Below, piece after piece: positions 48,294-60,564 of a stretch of 64,000 nucleotides of DNA. The notes beneath the pieces are model-generated. The model was not told the DNA's origin and made no database searches. It worked only from the letters and a program-made list of their open reading frames with translations. The stretch spans positions 62,001 through 126,000 of the forward strand of contig JPHH03000055.1 of the NCBI GenBank assembly GCA_000750105.3, written 5' to 3'. The stretch comes from Tolypocladium sp. Sup5 PDA-1. Lineage: Eukaryota; Ascomycota; Sordariomycetes; Hypocreales; Ophiocordycipitaceae. Position 1 is the first letter of the stretch, and every line of letters starts with the position of its first letter. Made by a program: the position numbers and the translations under genes.

Positions 48294-51200
48294 ATGAGAA
48301 TGGAGAACCCAGTATCCACCCAAGAGCAGCAGCTCTGCCAACTACTGGCAGACCTGCCTGCCAGATTCTATTTCCGCTACACGGAAGAAGCGTCGAGGGA
48401 ACTCCTGAGAAGCTTGTTCTGGTCCCTGGCTGGCGGCAAGGATGACTACATGCAACTCCTCTTCCCCGGGGGGAAGCTATCGGACAGTCTAAAGCTCAGC
48501 GACGCACAGGGAGCTGTCGAAGGCGCCGAGTTCACAGAGGCAGCTCGTGGCAAGCGATGCGGCCACATCTTCAAGCCTGGCGAGGCCTCGTACATGTGCA
48601 GGACCTGCGGCACCGACGAGACTTGCTGCCTGTGCAGCAGATGCTTCGACTCGACCGACCACACGGGTCACATGGTTCGGATTCACATCTCGGTGGGCAA
48701 CAGCGGTTGCTGCGACTGCGGAGATGACGAAGCTTGGAAGACGCCCTTGTTTTGCACGATACATTCCGACTTGCACAGCGGTCCCGCAAAGGGCAAGGAG
48801 AAAGAAGCAGCTGGCCTGCCCGAGGACCTTGTGGCAAATCTTCAAATGACTATCGGACGCGTTTTCGACTACATTTGCGACGTTATTTCATGTTCGCCAG
48901 AACAGCTGCGACAGGCGAAGACGAAGGACTCGATTCTGAAAGATGAAAAGGCTTCCCGTCTGTCGTCAAAGTACTATGGCGCGGAAGCCGAACCGTGCAG
49001 CGACTTTGCCCTGATTCTGTGGAACGATGAGAAGCATACCGTCAAGGAGGTTCAGGATCAAGTGGCGCGAGCCTGTCGAAAATCGCTTCGCGCAGCTGCT
49101 CGCGATGCCTGGGAGACGGATTCCGTCGGGCGGAGCATCCTGACCTACTTGCCAGACATTGACAAACTTCTTCACATGGCCAAGATCATGGAGGCAATAC
49201 GAGTTACCGTTACCATTCGATCGGCAAGGGACACCTTTCGTGAGCAGATGTGCGGCACGCTCGTGGAATGGCTGAGCGACATTTCCGGCTGCATAGTCGG
49301 GCATGACAACCACATCCTGAGGCGGACCGTGTGCGAAGAAGTAATGCGCCCATGGCGACAGGGGAGCCTCGCAACCCACACGATGGGGCTAATCGACGAC
49401 GAAGACGAGGACGATCAAGACATGGGCTCGGCCATTGGATTGCATGGGGTTAATGCGCGCTTCATCCTGGCAATGCAGGCGGCTGCCGGCAACAGAGCTG
49501 ACTTGGAAATTGTCCTCGGAGGAGGAGACATCGACGACAACGACGACGAGGACGACGACAATGACGACGACGACGATGCAGATGCCGACATGGATGAGGG
49601 CGATGACGAGCACCATTCAGCCTCGAGCTCCGTTGCCGGCGGCGATGAAGACGAAGACGAAGACGTCATGATGGTTGATGCCAGAGGGGATGTTAGCGAC
49701 CTGGGCATGAATTGGAACCAACCCGACCAAGCCTTGGAGGAGGACGAAGCAACAATGGCAGGGTATCCTCCACCTCCACCGCCTCCTCCAGCACAGGCTC
49801 GAGCAGCGACCCGAGATCGGGACGGTACGCCCTCCGATTCGGATACGGCGGAGCCGCTCATCGCAACCACTGTCGACGCAAAGGCGAACGCGGATATCCC
49901 CAAGACGCCTGGCAAGACGGAAAAGTTTACACCCAGACCCGGCAGATACTGGATTGAGACCCCGCCAATCTATACTCAACTCGAGAATGTGCCCCCGGCT
50001 GAGGACGTTTTCCAGCGCGTCCGTTTGGACTGGCTGCTCCTTTTCGACCTGAGGATGTGGAAGAAGGTCAGAAACGACCTCCGTTCTCTGTACATCTCTA
50101 CGGTGGTGCAGATACCCGAGTTCAAGCGGGTTTTGGCGCTCCGATTCGCAAGCTTGTACACCATCTTGGCCCAGCTGTACCTTGTGGGCGACAGAGAGCC
50201 GGATCATTCCATCATCAACCTTTCCCTCCAGATGCTGACGACTCCATCAATCACGGCCGAGGTTGTCGAACGAGGAAACTTCATGAGCAGTTTGCTGGCC
50301 ATTCTGTACACATTCCTGACGACGCGACAAGTCGGCCACCCTTGGGATGTGTCTCCTGACGCTGTTCTGGCTTTCGAGAGCGGGTCAGTTACGAATCGAC
50401 GAATGTACCACTTTTACCAGGACTTGAAATATCTGTTCGGTGCGCCGCACGTTCAAGAACGAGTCAGGTCCGAGCCCCGGTACCTCATGCAGTTCCTGGA
50501 CCTGGTGAAGCTTCATCAGTGCATAGGCCCGAATGTCCGGGCTGTGGTCGAGCACGTGGAGTACGAAGCCGACTCCTGGATCACGGCGTCGTTGGTTACG
50601 CGCCAAATCAACCTACAAGCTAGGAATCTTGCAGAGGCTTTCCGAGACTGCCCGCCTGACGAGGTCCATTACCTCCAGCGGGCTATCCGGTTTACGGCGA
50701 AGACTGTAATACTGAGTTCAATCGGAGCAGAACGCCACAGGTTCAAACAGGCCGAGATCAAGGACGAGGTCAAGTTCAAAACCTTGAACGATTTCGAGTT
50801 CGACTCTGAGGCAGCCTCGTACGATGTTGTCAAGTTCGTTGTCGAGAAAGACTCGATCAGCTTCCACCACGCACTACACTACACCCTTTCGTGGCTCATC
50901 GAGTGCGGACGATCGCTCCCTGCGTCTAATCTGCGGACCCTGATGAGCTTTACCCCCCAGGAGCTCAGATCGAAACCCAAGCTGATGGGCCGCCCCCAGA
51001 TCCCTAGAAAGGATTACGACGCCGAAGACTATCTCATGGCAGCGTTCGACTTCCCACTTCGAGTCTGCGCGTGGCTGGCTCAGATCAAGGCGAACATGTG
51101 GGTTCGCAACGGAATCAGCCTCCGACACCAAGCCAGCACCTATCGAGGCGTTGGGCAGAGAGACGTCTCCCACCATCGAGACATCTTCCTCTTGCAGACT

Positions 51201-54200
51201 GCAATGGTGGTGTGCAATCCAAGCCGGGTGTTGGCGTCTATAATCGATCGCTTTGGCATGGATGGCTGGGTCAAAGGGCTCTTTGAGCTCAAGTCAGAGG
51301 CTCAGGATGATGCTCAGCACCTGGACATCGTGGAAGACATGATCCACCTGCTTATCGTTCTTCTGAGCGACCGTACCTCCTTGATCGCTCCCGAAGACGA
51401 ACCCAACTCGCGGTTGCTTGCCATGCGTCGGGATATTATCCACGTTCTGTGCTTCAAGCCACTGTCTTTCAACGAGATCTGCAACAAGCTGCCCGAGAAA
51501 TACCAGGAACAGGAGGACTTCCATCGCGTTCTAGATGAGATGGCCACGTTCAAGCCGCCCGAGGGTGTTTCCGATGTTGGCACCTTTGAGCTGCGTCATG
51601 AGTTCATCGAGGAGATTGATCCATACATTGCCCACTACAACAAGAACCAGCGGGAAGAATCCGAGATGGCATACCGGAAGAAGATGGCCAAGAAGACTGG
51701 AAAGGCAGTTGAAGAGATTGTGTGCGAGCCCCGGCAGCGACCTATCCCGTCGGGCCTGTTCGAGAGCCTCGGATCCTTCACCAGCACCGGCATATTCGCT
51801 CAGGTCATCTACTACTCTCTCTTGTACCCGCTGGTCGCTCATAAGTTTACCCCATCGGTGCCATTCACCAGGCTAGAAACCTTCCTGCAAGTCGTCTTGC
51901 ACCTCACTCTGATGGCAATCCTCGAGGACAAGACGGGCGAGGCCGGCGCCGCCACGGCCGAGTCTCCGAACTCGTTTGTTCATATTGCGCTCACAAGACT
52001 GGCTCGCAGCAACTTCATGCCAGAGGCGAATAACGCGAGGACAATCGTATCGCTCCTCAACATGATGTCGACCAAAGAAGAGTTCAAGTCCGTCCACCCC
52101 AAGATCACCCTCGTGCTTAAGCGGCTGAAGCAGAAGCGGCCACAAACATTTGAGGCGGCGTTTGTGCATTTGGGAATTGCGGTGGATCGTATCAACACGG
52201 CTTCGCCCGCCAATACCTCCGCGGAAGAGGAGCGAGAGCGGAGGAAGAAGGCGGCGCTGAGCCGCCAAGCCAAGGTCATGGCACAGTTCCAGCAACAGCA
52301 GAAGAGCTTTCTGGAAAACCAAGGCGCCATCGACTGGGGTTCGGATCTCGAAGACGAGGATGACACGGAGCAGGCAGCGGATCGCAAGCACAACTGGAAA
52401 TACCCGACCGGGACCTGCATCATGTGCCAAGAGGAAGCCGACGACCGACGTCTCTACGGCACCTTTGCCCTCGTAACCGAAAGCCGCATACTGCGACAGA
52501 CCAACCTGCAAGACCCTGACCTCGTGCGGGAAGCATCTCAAACGCCGTGCAGCCTCGACCGATCGGCAGAAGACATTCGACCGTTTGGCATCGCTCATGA
52601 AAATCGGAAAATGGTGGAGAAGCTGAACCCACAAGGAGATGTGTTCCTGGCTGAGCGACAGACAATCGGAAAGGGATACAAGGGGAATCTTTCGAGACGC
52701 GGCCCAGTGGCCAGCGGATGCGGACACATGATGCACTACCGCTGCTTCGAGGTGTACTATGAGGCCACCAACCGACGACACACTCATCAGATAGCCCGGC
52801 ATCATCCCGAGGACACGAGGCGAAACGAATTCGTCTGCCCTCTCTGCAAGGCGCTGGGGAATGTATTCCTGCCTGTCATCTGGAAGGGCTTGGAGGAATC
52901 GTACCCTGGTTACCTCCAACCGCAAAGCCCCTTTGCCGAATTCTTCGAGAAGCAAATGGGTTCTGCCTACTGGCTCGGAGGAAGCAAGGCTCGGGAGGTT
53001 GACGAACCCGGCTTGCCGGAGATGTACACGCCGAGCATGCCTGGTAGCCTTGTCGAAAGCCTGAACGCCCCGCGCACCTCTGACGAGACAATTTGGGGAA
53101 GACTTAACCCAGACTCGCTCTCATCAGTGCTGGGCACGCCGGCTAGCTCGTCCTTCTCCGCTGGCGGTACTCCAGGGACTGGTCACCCCCAAACTGCCAG
53201 CCCGGCCAACAGCGATATACTCTCGGATCTCGTGGCTGCGTACGGCCGCCTCAGAGACACTCTCCAGGTCAACGGCTTGAACGCCGGACGCGCCATTGGT
53301 GCCAAGGTCGAAAATGGCGACGAGCTGTTCGCGAGCGACACGCTCGTGCAGGTGGTGGGCTTCACGATATCCTCTGTGGAGCTCCAACAGCGGGGAGTAG
53401 AAGCGCAGCCGGGCATGACTCTGTTGGAGAAGGTTCCCGACCAGGTGCTCATTCATTTGAGGGTCCTCTCCGAGACTGTGTCGTCGTTCATGTCGGTCGG
53501 CGCCCGCCACTCCGTGTCCGAAAAATTCATCGAGACCGAGTTCCGGAAAGACTGCGAGCGGCAGCACTGCCAGCTCTTCATGTCACGGTACTTTGGAACG
53601 GGGACGCCGGAATCGTCGCGCCCAATCGATGTGCACCCTCCCTTGCTGAGCGAGGATCCCTTCATCTTCCTCGTGGAATGCGCCTACGGCCTCGTCCCCG
53701 CTCACAAGGCAGACATCTCGCACCTGGTCAGGCTCTGCTACTTGGCGGAGCTGGTCAAGGTCATCTACCACATGGGCCGGAACATGCCTGTCGCGATGTG
53801 GTTGGGGGGCCTGAAACATCGACAGACGCAAGATGCGGCCATGAACAACTTTGCCGACTTTGCTCTCGCAATCACTGAACAGGGCCTGGCCTTTCACGTC
53901 GCCAAGCTTACCGACGACATGGAAGATGGGGACGGGGAGAACCGAGGCTTCCAGCAGCCGGGAGTGGACACCCTGGAGGGATGGTACACATTTGTGCGGA
54001 AGTATGCCTTGACTTTTCTGCGAAAGAGCCTCGTCTTCCTGTACGTAAAGTACGGGGTGGACTTTAACAGCCACGCCTCGCCCAACCCGGACGCAGACGA
54101 GCTGGACCGCCTCACGGAAACCCTTCGCGTGCCGACTTTTGACGAGATGTGTGCGTCCCTGACAGGAAACTCGTCTGCCTGCGGCTGGCCGGACACGACA

Positions 54201-54864
54201 CGGGACCTCGTGTCAGGCTGGGTTAAGCACCAAGTGCTCTGGCCACGAGGGCCTGATATCCTCATGTGCGGATCAGCCCTGGTCAGCCATCCGGGCATCT
54301 TCGAGCTCGTTGGATTGCCCAAGACGTACGACACCCTGATAGAGGAAGCTACGCGGAGGAGATGCCCCACGACGGGGAAGGATCTGACAGACCCTGTGAT
54401 TTGCCTGTTCTGCGGCGAGCTCCTCTGCAGCCAAAGCACCTGTTGCCAGAAGCCAGATCATGGTGGCGGCGAGGCCACGAGGATCGGCGGAGCGCAACAG
54501 CACATGCGCAAGTAAGTCGGACACGATCTCGCGACTGGGGCTGCCTGGCCACATGTCAAGGGGAAATGAAAACAATGCTAATCGAGTGCTATGCAGATGC
54601 CAGAGAAACATTGGCGTGTTCCTCAACGTTCGTAAATGCTCTACGGTCTATCTCTTCCGCCAATCCGGGTCGTTTGCCACGGCACCGTACATTGACAAGT
54701 ATGGCGAGACGGACCCTCAGCTGCGCCACGGCCGGCAGCTGTTCCTGAACCAGAAGAGATACGATTCCATGATACGAAACACGGTGCTAAATCATGGGGT
54801 GCCGAGCCTGATCAGCCGCAAACTGGAGGCGGAGGTCAACAATGGCGGATGGGATACGTTGTGA
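48294..54864 (+). CDS. UBR1: E3 ubiquitin-protein ligase UBR1 (N-recognin)
   Basis: Recognises N-degrons and, with a Rad6-type E2, ubiquitinates them for the proteasome. Two exons, 48294-54511 and 54597-54864, with an 85-nt intron; 2161 aa from the first in-frame Met. The second exon adds the conserved end (GVFLNVRKCSTVYLF...APYIDKYGETDP...LRHGRQLFLNQKRYD...GVPSLISRKLEAEVNNGGW). Domains: UBR box about 89-157 (CGHIFKPGEASYMCRTCGTD...CCLCSRCF...SGCCDCGDDEAW), ClpS-like N-domain about 235-330 (FALILWNDEKHTVKEVQDQV), a very acidic Asp-rich insert about 365-480, RING-H2 about 1374-1525 (CIMCQEEADD...SGCGHMMHYRCF...FVCPLCKALGNVFLP), and the UBR1-specific C-terminal autoinhibitory region. The start is uncertain: the frame is open for 46 codons before 48294 without ATG and reads PSPPSEPPTISQLPTIELSP, which looks coding, so an upstream exon may supply the true Met. 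Confidence 0.93.
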
Positions 54865-55784
54865 TTCGGGGGGGGGACACGTATAGAGATGGCCCCAGGT
54901 TCGGAGGTGAGGGAGCATTGCAGGGATGTCTGCATCGGGTTCTGGAGCTCCTGCCTTGTTGTCATGGATATCTGAATAGAATAGCTGCCCTCTCCAAGAC
55001 ACGACGAATGCATGAGGGCTAGGCAGGGGCATTGTACCTGGGGATGCAAGGTACCTAGGTAGGTAGGTAGGCGTGTAGGAGTACTTGCCACGCACGGAGT
55101 TATAAGAATGAATAAATGTGCGAGTTTATGGAAGTTCCAAGCCTACGGAGTACATGGAGCCGTGATGGTGAGATGGGATGAGAAGGCGATGGGGGTGGGT
55201 GAGAGAAGAGACAGTGCCAGACGTACAGTGCGTCGTGATAATAGCACATGGATGAGGCCGAGAGGGCGAGGCCAATCACAGGCATACAAGGCAACCAGGC
55301 GCGTCCAAAGCGTGCGTCCCTGCGACGGCAGGATTTGGACAAGCCCAAAGCATCGCGAAGCCTCAAGGACAGCGTCGCTGTCGTCTCCTCTCGGTGCATT
55401 TTGCGGCTTCAGCGCGCACGCGAACCGGCCCTCGGAGCCGCGGCGGCGAATCGACAGACCGCAGACAGCAGACAGCAGACAGCAGACAGCAGACAGCAGA
55501 CAGCAGACAGCAGACAGCAGACATGCCTAGCAGACGATCTGGTCGCGCTGCCGCCAAAAAGGCAGCGGCCGCGCTGGGTACGCACACCTCTTCGCTTCCC
55601 TTTGACTGCTCTTTAGCTTTTGCATCAACACCAGCACCCGCACTCACAGCACCGCACCCTGAGCGCTCTCCTGCGCCGCCACCCACTGCAACATCTCAGG
55701 ATCGCTTTCTCCCCTTTTATTTCCTATTTCCTATTTCCGTCTCCCGTTCTCTGTGTTTTTACCCGTCTGAATTCGCGCGTTACA
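54865..55784. other. Intergenic region UBR1 to RSC7-like gene
   Basis: About 920 bp with TACGGAGTA at 55144-55152, a GGTAGGTAGGTAGG run at about 55058-55071, and the heptanucleotide array at 55461-55523. The last ~260 bp may be a first exon and intron of the downstream gene. Confidence 0.5.
55461..55523. repeat. (GCAGACA)9 tandem array ending on an ATG
   Basis: Nine perfect copies of the 7-mer GCAGACA. The final A of the array is the A of an ATG at 55523 that opens MPSRRSGRAAAKKAAAAL, a possible first exon of the RSC7-like gene. Confidence 0.9.
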
Positions 55785-57399
55785 ATGGCCCCGAGAACTC
55801 GCATCCGGCTGAGACTGACGCGCACTTCCAACGCTGCAGAGAGCACCCCCAAGGGCTTTGCCGACGTCGAGGACGAGCCCATGCCCGATGCCAGCATCCT
55901 AGAGGACAATGCGTCGGAACACGAGGAGCCGCCCGCCCCCGACGACGACGACGACGACGACGACGGCGAGCACCAGGAACCCAAGGGCGACGAGTCGGGC
56001 GACGACGATGCCAAAGACGAGGAGTCTGCCAAGGAGCCCACGCCGCCACCGCAGCCCGTGATCCGGAGGAAGCGCCTGGGCCGGCCGCCTAAGAACAAGC
56101 CGCCAGACTGGGACCCCATGGTGACGGTGACCGACGACACCCCTCGTCGCAGGGGCCGCGGCGGATGGAGGGGTCGAGGCGGCCGCAAGGGAGGCCCGGC
56201 TGCCCCCAAGGCGGAACAGGTCATTGATGCCGAGGGCACCGTCGCCGAGATTGTCAACGACGAGTGCGTCCTGCCCGAGGATCCAGAGGGCGAGGCCAAG
56301 GTCGACAAGCAGGGCAACCTCGACGGCGGGCGAGAGTACCGCTGCCGCACCTTCACGGTCCTGGGGCGCGGAAACCGACTCTACATGCTGTCGACGGAGC
56401 CCGCGCGGTGCGTGGGCTTCAGGGACAGCTACCTGTTCTTCACCAAGCACCGGAAGCTCTACAAGATCATTGTCGACGACGACGAGAAGAGAGATATGAT
56501 TGAGCGCGAGATCATCCCGCACTCGTACAAGGGCCGTTCAATAGGAGTTGTCACGGCGCGGTCTGTCTTCCGGGAGTTTGGCGCCAGGATCATCGTCGGA
56601 GGCAAGCGCATCGTCGACGACTACGGCGTCGCCCAGGCCAGGGCAGACGGCGTCGTCGAGGGCCAGCTGGCCGACCCCGACGACCACTTCATCCCCGGAG
56701 AGCCGTACAACAAGAACCAGTACGTGGCCTGGCACGGCGCCAGTGCCGTCTATCACACAAACGTGCCGACGGTTCCTGTGCCCAGCGGCAAGCCCGAGTA
56801 CAAGAAGCGCAAGGTCAACGTCAACGACCAGAACTGGATGCTGGAGCACGCCCGTGAGGCAAGGTAAGTCGTCGGCTGCCGGGGAATGATGTCCAAAGAA
56901 TGTACTGACTAGGCTGAACTGCAGCATCTTCAACGCGAGTATCAACGCCATTCGGAAGCTGAACAACGGGGGCGTCTATGACATCCACACCAATGTCATC
57001 CAGTACCCGGCTATCATGCAGCCCACGCTCGCACGGATCGAGCAGGTGGCGCCCGAGGATGAAGGCGAGGCTAAAGGCAGCGAGAGGTTTCCTCGTGTTT
57101 CGTCGAAGCTGGCGCGAAACTTTCTCGTCACGGACACGTACTATGAGAGTCCGCCTGCGGGAGCCGCGCCAGCCGCCTCGGACAAGGCCGATTCGGCAGA
57201 CTTCCTCGCGTCGTTTAACGGACTGAGCGCGGTGTCGGACGACATCAAGGATCTCCTGCCACCAGAGTGCCGGAAAGCGCTTGAAACCGCCGCGCTGCAG
57301 GACGGAGAATGGAAGTCTCGCTGGGGGGCTGAGAGCGACAAGATGTCGCGGCGCAACCCTGTCATCGACAAGGCGATTGTGCCGTACAGCATGAACTGA
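55785..57399 (+). CDS. RSC7/NPL6-like subunit of a SWI/SNF-family chromatin remodeller
   Basis: Nuclear accessory subunit of the RSC (or SWI/SNF) remodelling complex. Two exons, 55785-56863 and 56925-57399, with a 61-nt intron (GTAAGT...CTGCAG) joining EHAREA to SIFNASINAI; 517 aa. The N-terminal third is acidic (Asp run at about 47-56) with an AT-hook-like RKRLGRPPKNKP motif near 90 and RGRGGWRGRGGRKGG near 118. The Rsc7/Swp82 core follows: EYRCRTFTVLGRGNRLYMLS, VGFRDSYLFFTKHRKLYKI, EREIIPHSYKGRSIGVVTAR, and SVFREFGARIIVGGKRIVDDY. An alternative model starts at ATG 55523, splices from GTACGC at 55578 to the acceptor CTGCAG ending at about 55840, and replaces the MAPRTRIRLRLTRTSNAA start by MPSRRSGRAAAKKAAAAL; the phase also fits. 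The family is secure, the amino end is not. Confidence 0.87.
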
Positions 57400-57698
57400 G
57401 GGCGGATGACGCGAGCACGGCGCATCGGCAGGGGGGATTTGAATGTACACTATGGAGTTTAATGGCGTGTACGGCGTTGGGCGTGGGCTGAAGGTTGATG
57501 GAACGCCAGCCAAAGGGTTCTGAATTTACAAGATACACGTGCTTTCGGCTCATCATTCGCATGCGTCTCTGATCGGTCGGGTGGAGGGGGTATAGCAGGT
57601 GACTGGCTTGGCTCCGTTACTCGTGGCCTTCAGTGCCTACTTTATTCAACGCTTGCTAGACAGCGCTGACCAGTGGTGACAGTGCCGTTCCGACCATC

Positions 57699-58529
57699 TC
57701 ACACCACCTCCCACTCTCCCTCGTCGACATCGGAGCCGTGCCCCCCGCGGAAGGCAGCCCACAGCCGGCGCTGGAGTCGAACCGCCTCGACGAGGTCACC
57801 ACCCTGCCGCGGCGTGGCGGCCCCGTCCTCCGCTCGCGGCGTGTAGAGGTCGTCGCCATGGATGTCGACGTAGTCCGCCTCGGCGAGGAACACCGCCAGG
57901 GCCTCGTCGTTGGCCACGTCGGCGTAGGAGAAGGCAGGGGACGGCGCAGGGTGCTTGCGCTTGCTCCCGCGCCGGGCCTCCTGGACGTTCAGCGTGTACG
58001 TCGGGGCGTCGTCGTGCGTGATGGCGTCGAGGGTGAAGCCCGACCCGCGCTCGTGCTCGTCGTCGTACAGCAGACCCAGGCGGTACAGCCGCGCCGTCTC
58101 CTCGTCGCCGACGCCGCCGTACGCGGCCTCGCCCAGCTGCGCATCCAGCAGGACCTCCCGCGCGGCCTCGCGCTCCTCGTACTCGAGCCCGCCTGCGGCC
58201 AGGTCGCGGCCCTCGCGCTCCTCGACGAGCGGCGCCAGCCAGCCGCGGTGGGGCGGGCGCGCGTCGACGCAGGCCGCCGGGCCGCCGTACTGGCACTTTG
58301 CGAGCTTCTGCGCGAGGTAGCGCGCCTGGTGCGGGCGCAGGCGGGCGCTGCACTGCGGGTAGAGCTCCGGCTGGGTGAGGTAGGGCAGCTTGGACATCTT
58401 GGTGGGCGACCAGGAGAAGGTCTTGGACTTGAAGGTGGAGGCGTGGGAGAGGCGGCCGGCGAGGTAGCGGTGCTGGGGGGGCTGGTCGTCGGCGAGGGGG
58501 GCCTGGCCCTCGTGGATGGCCTGGTCCAT
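57699..58529 (-). CDS. Hypothetical protein, 276 aa
   Basis: Single GC-rich open frame convergent with the RSC7-like gene (299-bp gap). Not recognised. The N-terminal half looks well structured and conserved in style: HRYLAGRLSHASTFKSKTFS, WSPTKMSKLPYLTQPELYPQ, and CSARLRPHQARYLAQKLAKC. The middle has an acidic helix-like stretch (EYEEREAAREVLLDAQLGEA) followed by DDEHERGSGFTLDAITHDD, a basic patch (RRGSKRKHP), and an acidic end. No signal peptide or membrane span. The strong antisense frame over the same bases (57738-58538) is Val/Leu/Gly/Arg-rich with no such texture and is taken to be its shadow. Confidence 0.72.
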   Translation of the reverse strand: MDQAIHEGQAPLADDQPPQHRYLAGRLSHASTFKSKTFSWSPTKMSKLPYLTQPELYPQCSARLRPHQARYLAQKLAKCQYGGPAACVDARPPHRGWLAPLVEEREGRDLAAGGLEYEEREAAREVLLDAQLGEAAYGGVGDEETARLYRLGLLYDDEHERGSGFTLDAITHDDAPTYTLNVQEARRGSKRKHPAPSPAFSYADVANDEALAVFLAEADYVDIHGDDLYTPRAEDGAATPRQGGDLVEAVRLQRRLWAAFRGGHGSDVDEGEWEVV

Positions 58530-60564
58530 TGCGGTTGAAGCCTGCGTGCAATGCAGCTGTGCAAAGGAGAGGTTGGCTGGGTGGCGAGGGGAGCGCTGGG
58601 CGCGTGAGGGCGAGGTGCGTGTAAGTGGCGACGGAGGAGGGACAGAGGTCAGGCGGTCATTCAGCGCCTTTTATTGGGGATAGAATACATTGGAGTCACT
58701 GGCGAGCTGATAACTGTCTAGTCATTTCATATTGCCCGGGCTCCAGGGCGGCTGTTGTTGGTCGTGGTTGGCGAGGCGTATCCCGGGGTGAGGTTGAGTC
58801 ACACGGGCTGAGGCGTGATGGAGGAGTCACCTTGATGCGGCGCAATCTCACGTCTCACCAACAACGGCATGGGCAGAGGGAGCCCAGCCTCGCTGAATGC
58901 GGTGCCTTGTTCGTTGGGGGGCGTATCATGTCGACGGGTGCCTCGCCAGGGAGAGATGGAGGATGCTGCGTGCTCCATTTGGCCGCGGTGAACGGTGAGC
59001 GTCGGCCTGGCTCCGGGTGCTCACACCCACCGCCCTCTATCCGGCGGCTCCATCAAAGGAGATTAAACTACGGACTAGGGTATCCTCTTCTTGAGAAGCT
59101 TGAGTAATGACGCGGACATTTTTGGCGATTCCCACGGACCGGTCGAAGCTCGTCGGCGACGCCCCCACGATCCCACCACGTATGAGCCGCAGACGGCGAC
59201 GCATCATCGCCGCAGGGAGCAGAAACAAACAAACCCGAGGCGATCTGCCTCTTCCAACGCTGGCCCGAGGGACTCATCCATACAGGTTCTTGGTCGTTTC
59301 CACTGCATGAAGTTGCCGACAGGTCTGCCGAAGACATACATATACGTCCAAGACTGCGCAACGTCGTGGCTGTGTGTCAGCAAGAGTCACGTAGGATGAT
59401 GGTCTTTTATCAAATCGTTTCAGAGCCACGGCGAGGAACGGCAGAGGCGTTTCGTGTCTTGAAACAACGCCATTGTAGCTTTGCGAGCGGAAACGTTGCA
59501 ACTTGGAAATGACAGGGGACCGAAGCCGGTCCGCGATGGCCTCTCTGCCTTTCCGCTTCACACGCCGCCGTAGCATGACAAGAATGTCATCTAAAGTGAA
59601 TATGACTGTGCCATTGATTCATTTCCCCTTCAGCTTAATGGGAGAGTAAAGTAAGGTAGAGCTGCCCTGCCCTGCCGTTTGACGCGCCGCCACGCCTCGA
59701 AACGCTCGTTTCGCGCACCGACCCCCCCCCCCCCGGGCCTCCAGAATTCGAAACACCACACGGCGTACCTCGGGCTTTTGCATCTCTAAATACTGCTTTT
59801 GGGCTGCTGCGCGGCGCGCAGGTGCCTCTCAGGCCCCATCGCCGTAGCAGGTCGCGTGAAGAGTACGGTTCGGCTGGTCGAGTTGGGAGGAACTACGGCC
59901 CCCGGCTTTCGTTGGATTGTAAGTTATGGGATGAGCGGACGTTCTGCAAAGTGTTCCCAGACAGCAGCATTGTGAGAGTATCAATGGACTCCCCCCAGGT
60001 GCCCAGATCGAGGGCCCGTCTTGGCATCTAAGATCCAGGCTATTCCCCGTCCACTGGAGACGCCACCTGCTCAGGAGGCCAGACCACGCCGTTCGCTCAT
60101 CAGTACCCGTCCGGCTCCGAGGCCAGCTGGGCAGACGGACAGGATCGTGTTCAGAGCCTCCATGCTTGGAGTTGTTTCAAGGGTTCGTGTGCGTCTCTCG
60201 CGGCCGAGCTGCTTCAACCGAGGCTCCGGCGGCGAACCCCCATCCTCGAGAAAGAGCCTCCTCCGCTGTATCAGATGTCACGCAAGTCCCATCTCAGGGA
60301 GCAACTCCCTTGGTCTTTGACTATTTTGTTTCCTTGCACCGGATCATTCACGGCGTACTTCGTAGATCTGCTATATAACACGCTCGCTCCCCCCCCCCCC
60401 CCCCCCCCGTGTCATCCCTGTTTCGATCGTTCAACACACTTCACTTTAATTCTTTCGCTGCAGGTCAGACCACTGCTCGCTCTTCTTCGTTTCTCTGGCT
60501 CTTTTAAATATTAATACTACGGAGTGCTCCGTTTTTGGATTAATACACATTTCACTCAGTCAAC
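58530..60564. other. Intergenic region upstream of the small secreted protein gene
   Basis: About 2 kb with C13 at 59722-59734 and C20 at 60389-60408. The last 200 bp look like a promoter (TATATAA at 60372, CT-rich leader). Nothing coding is supported. Confidence 0.5.
60372..60378 (+). promoter_or_regulatory. TATA box candidate for the small secreted protein gene
   Basis: TATATAA 187 bp before the ATG at 60565, followed by a C20 run and a CT-rich stretch, an arrangement common in strongly expressed fungal genes. The transcription start is not visible. Confidence 0.5.
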
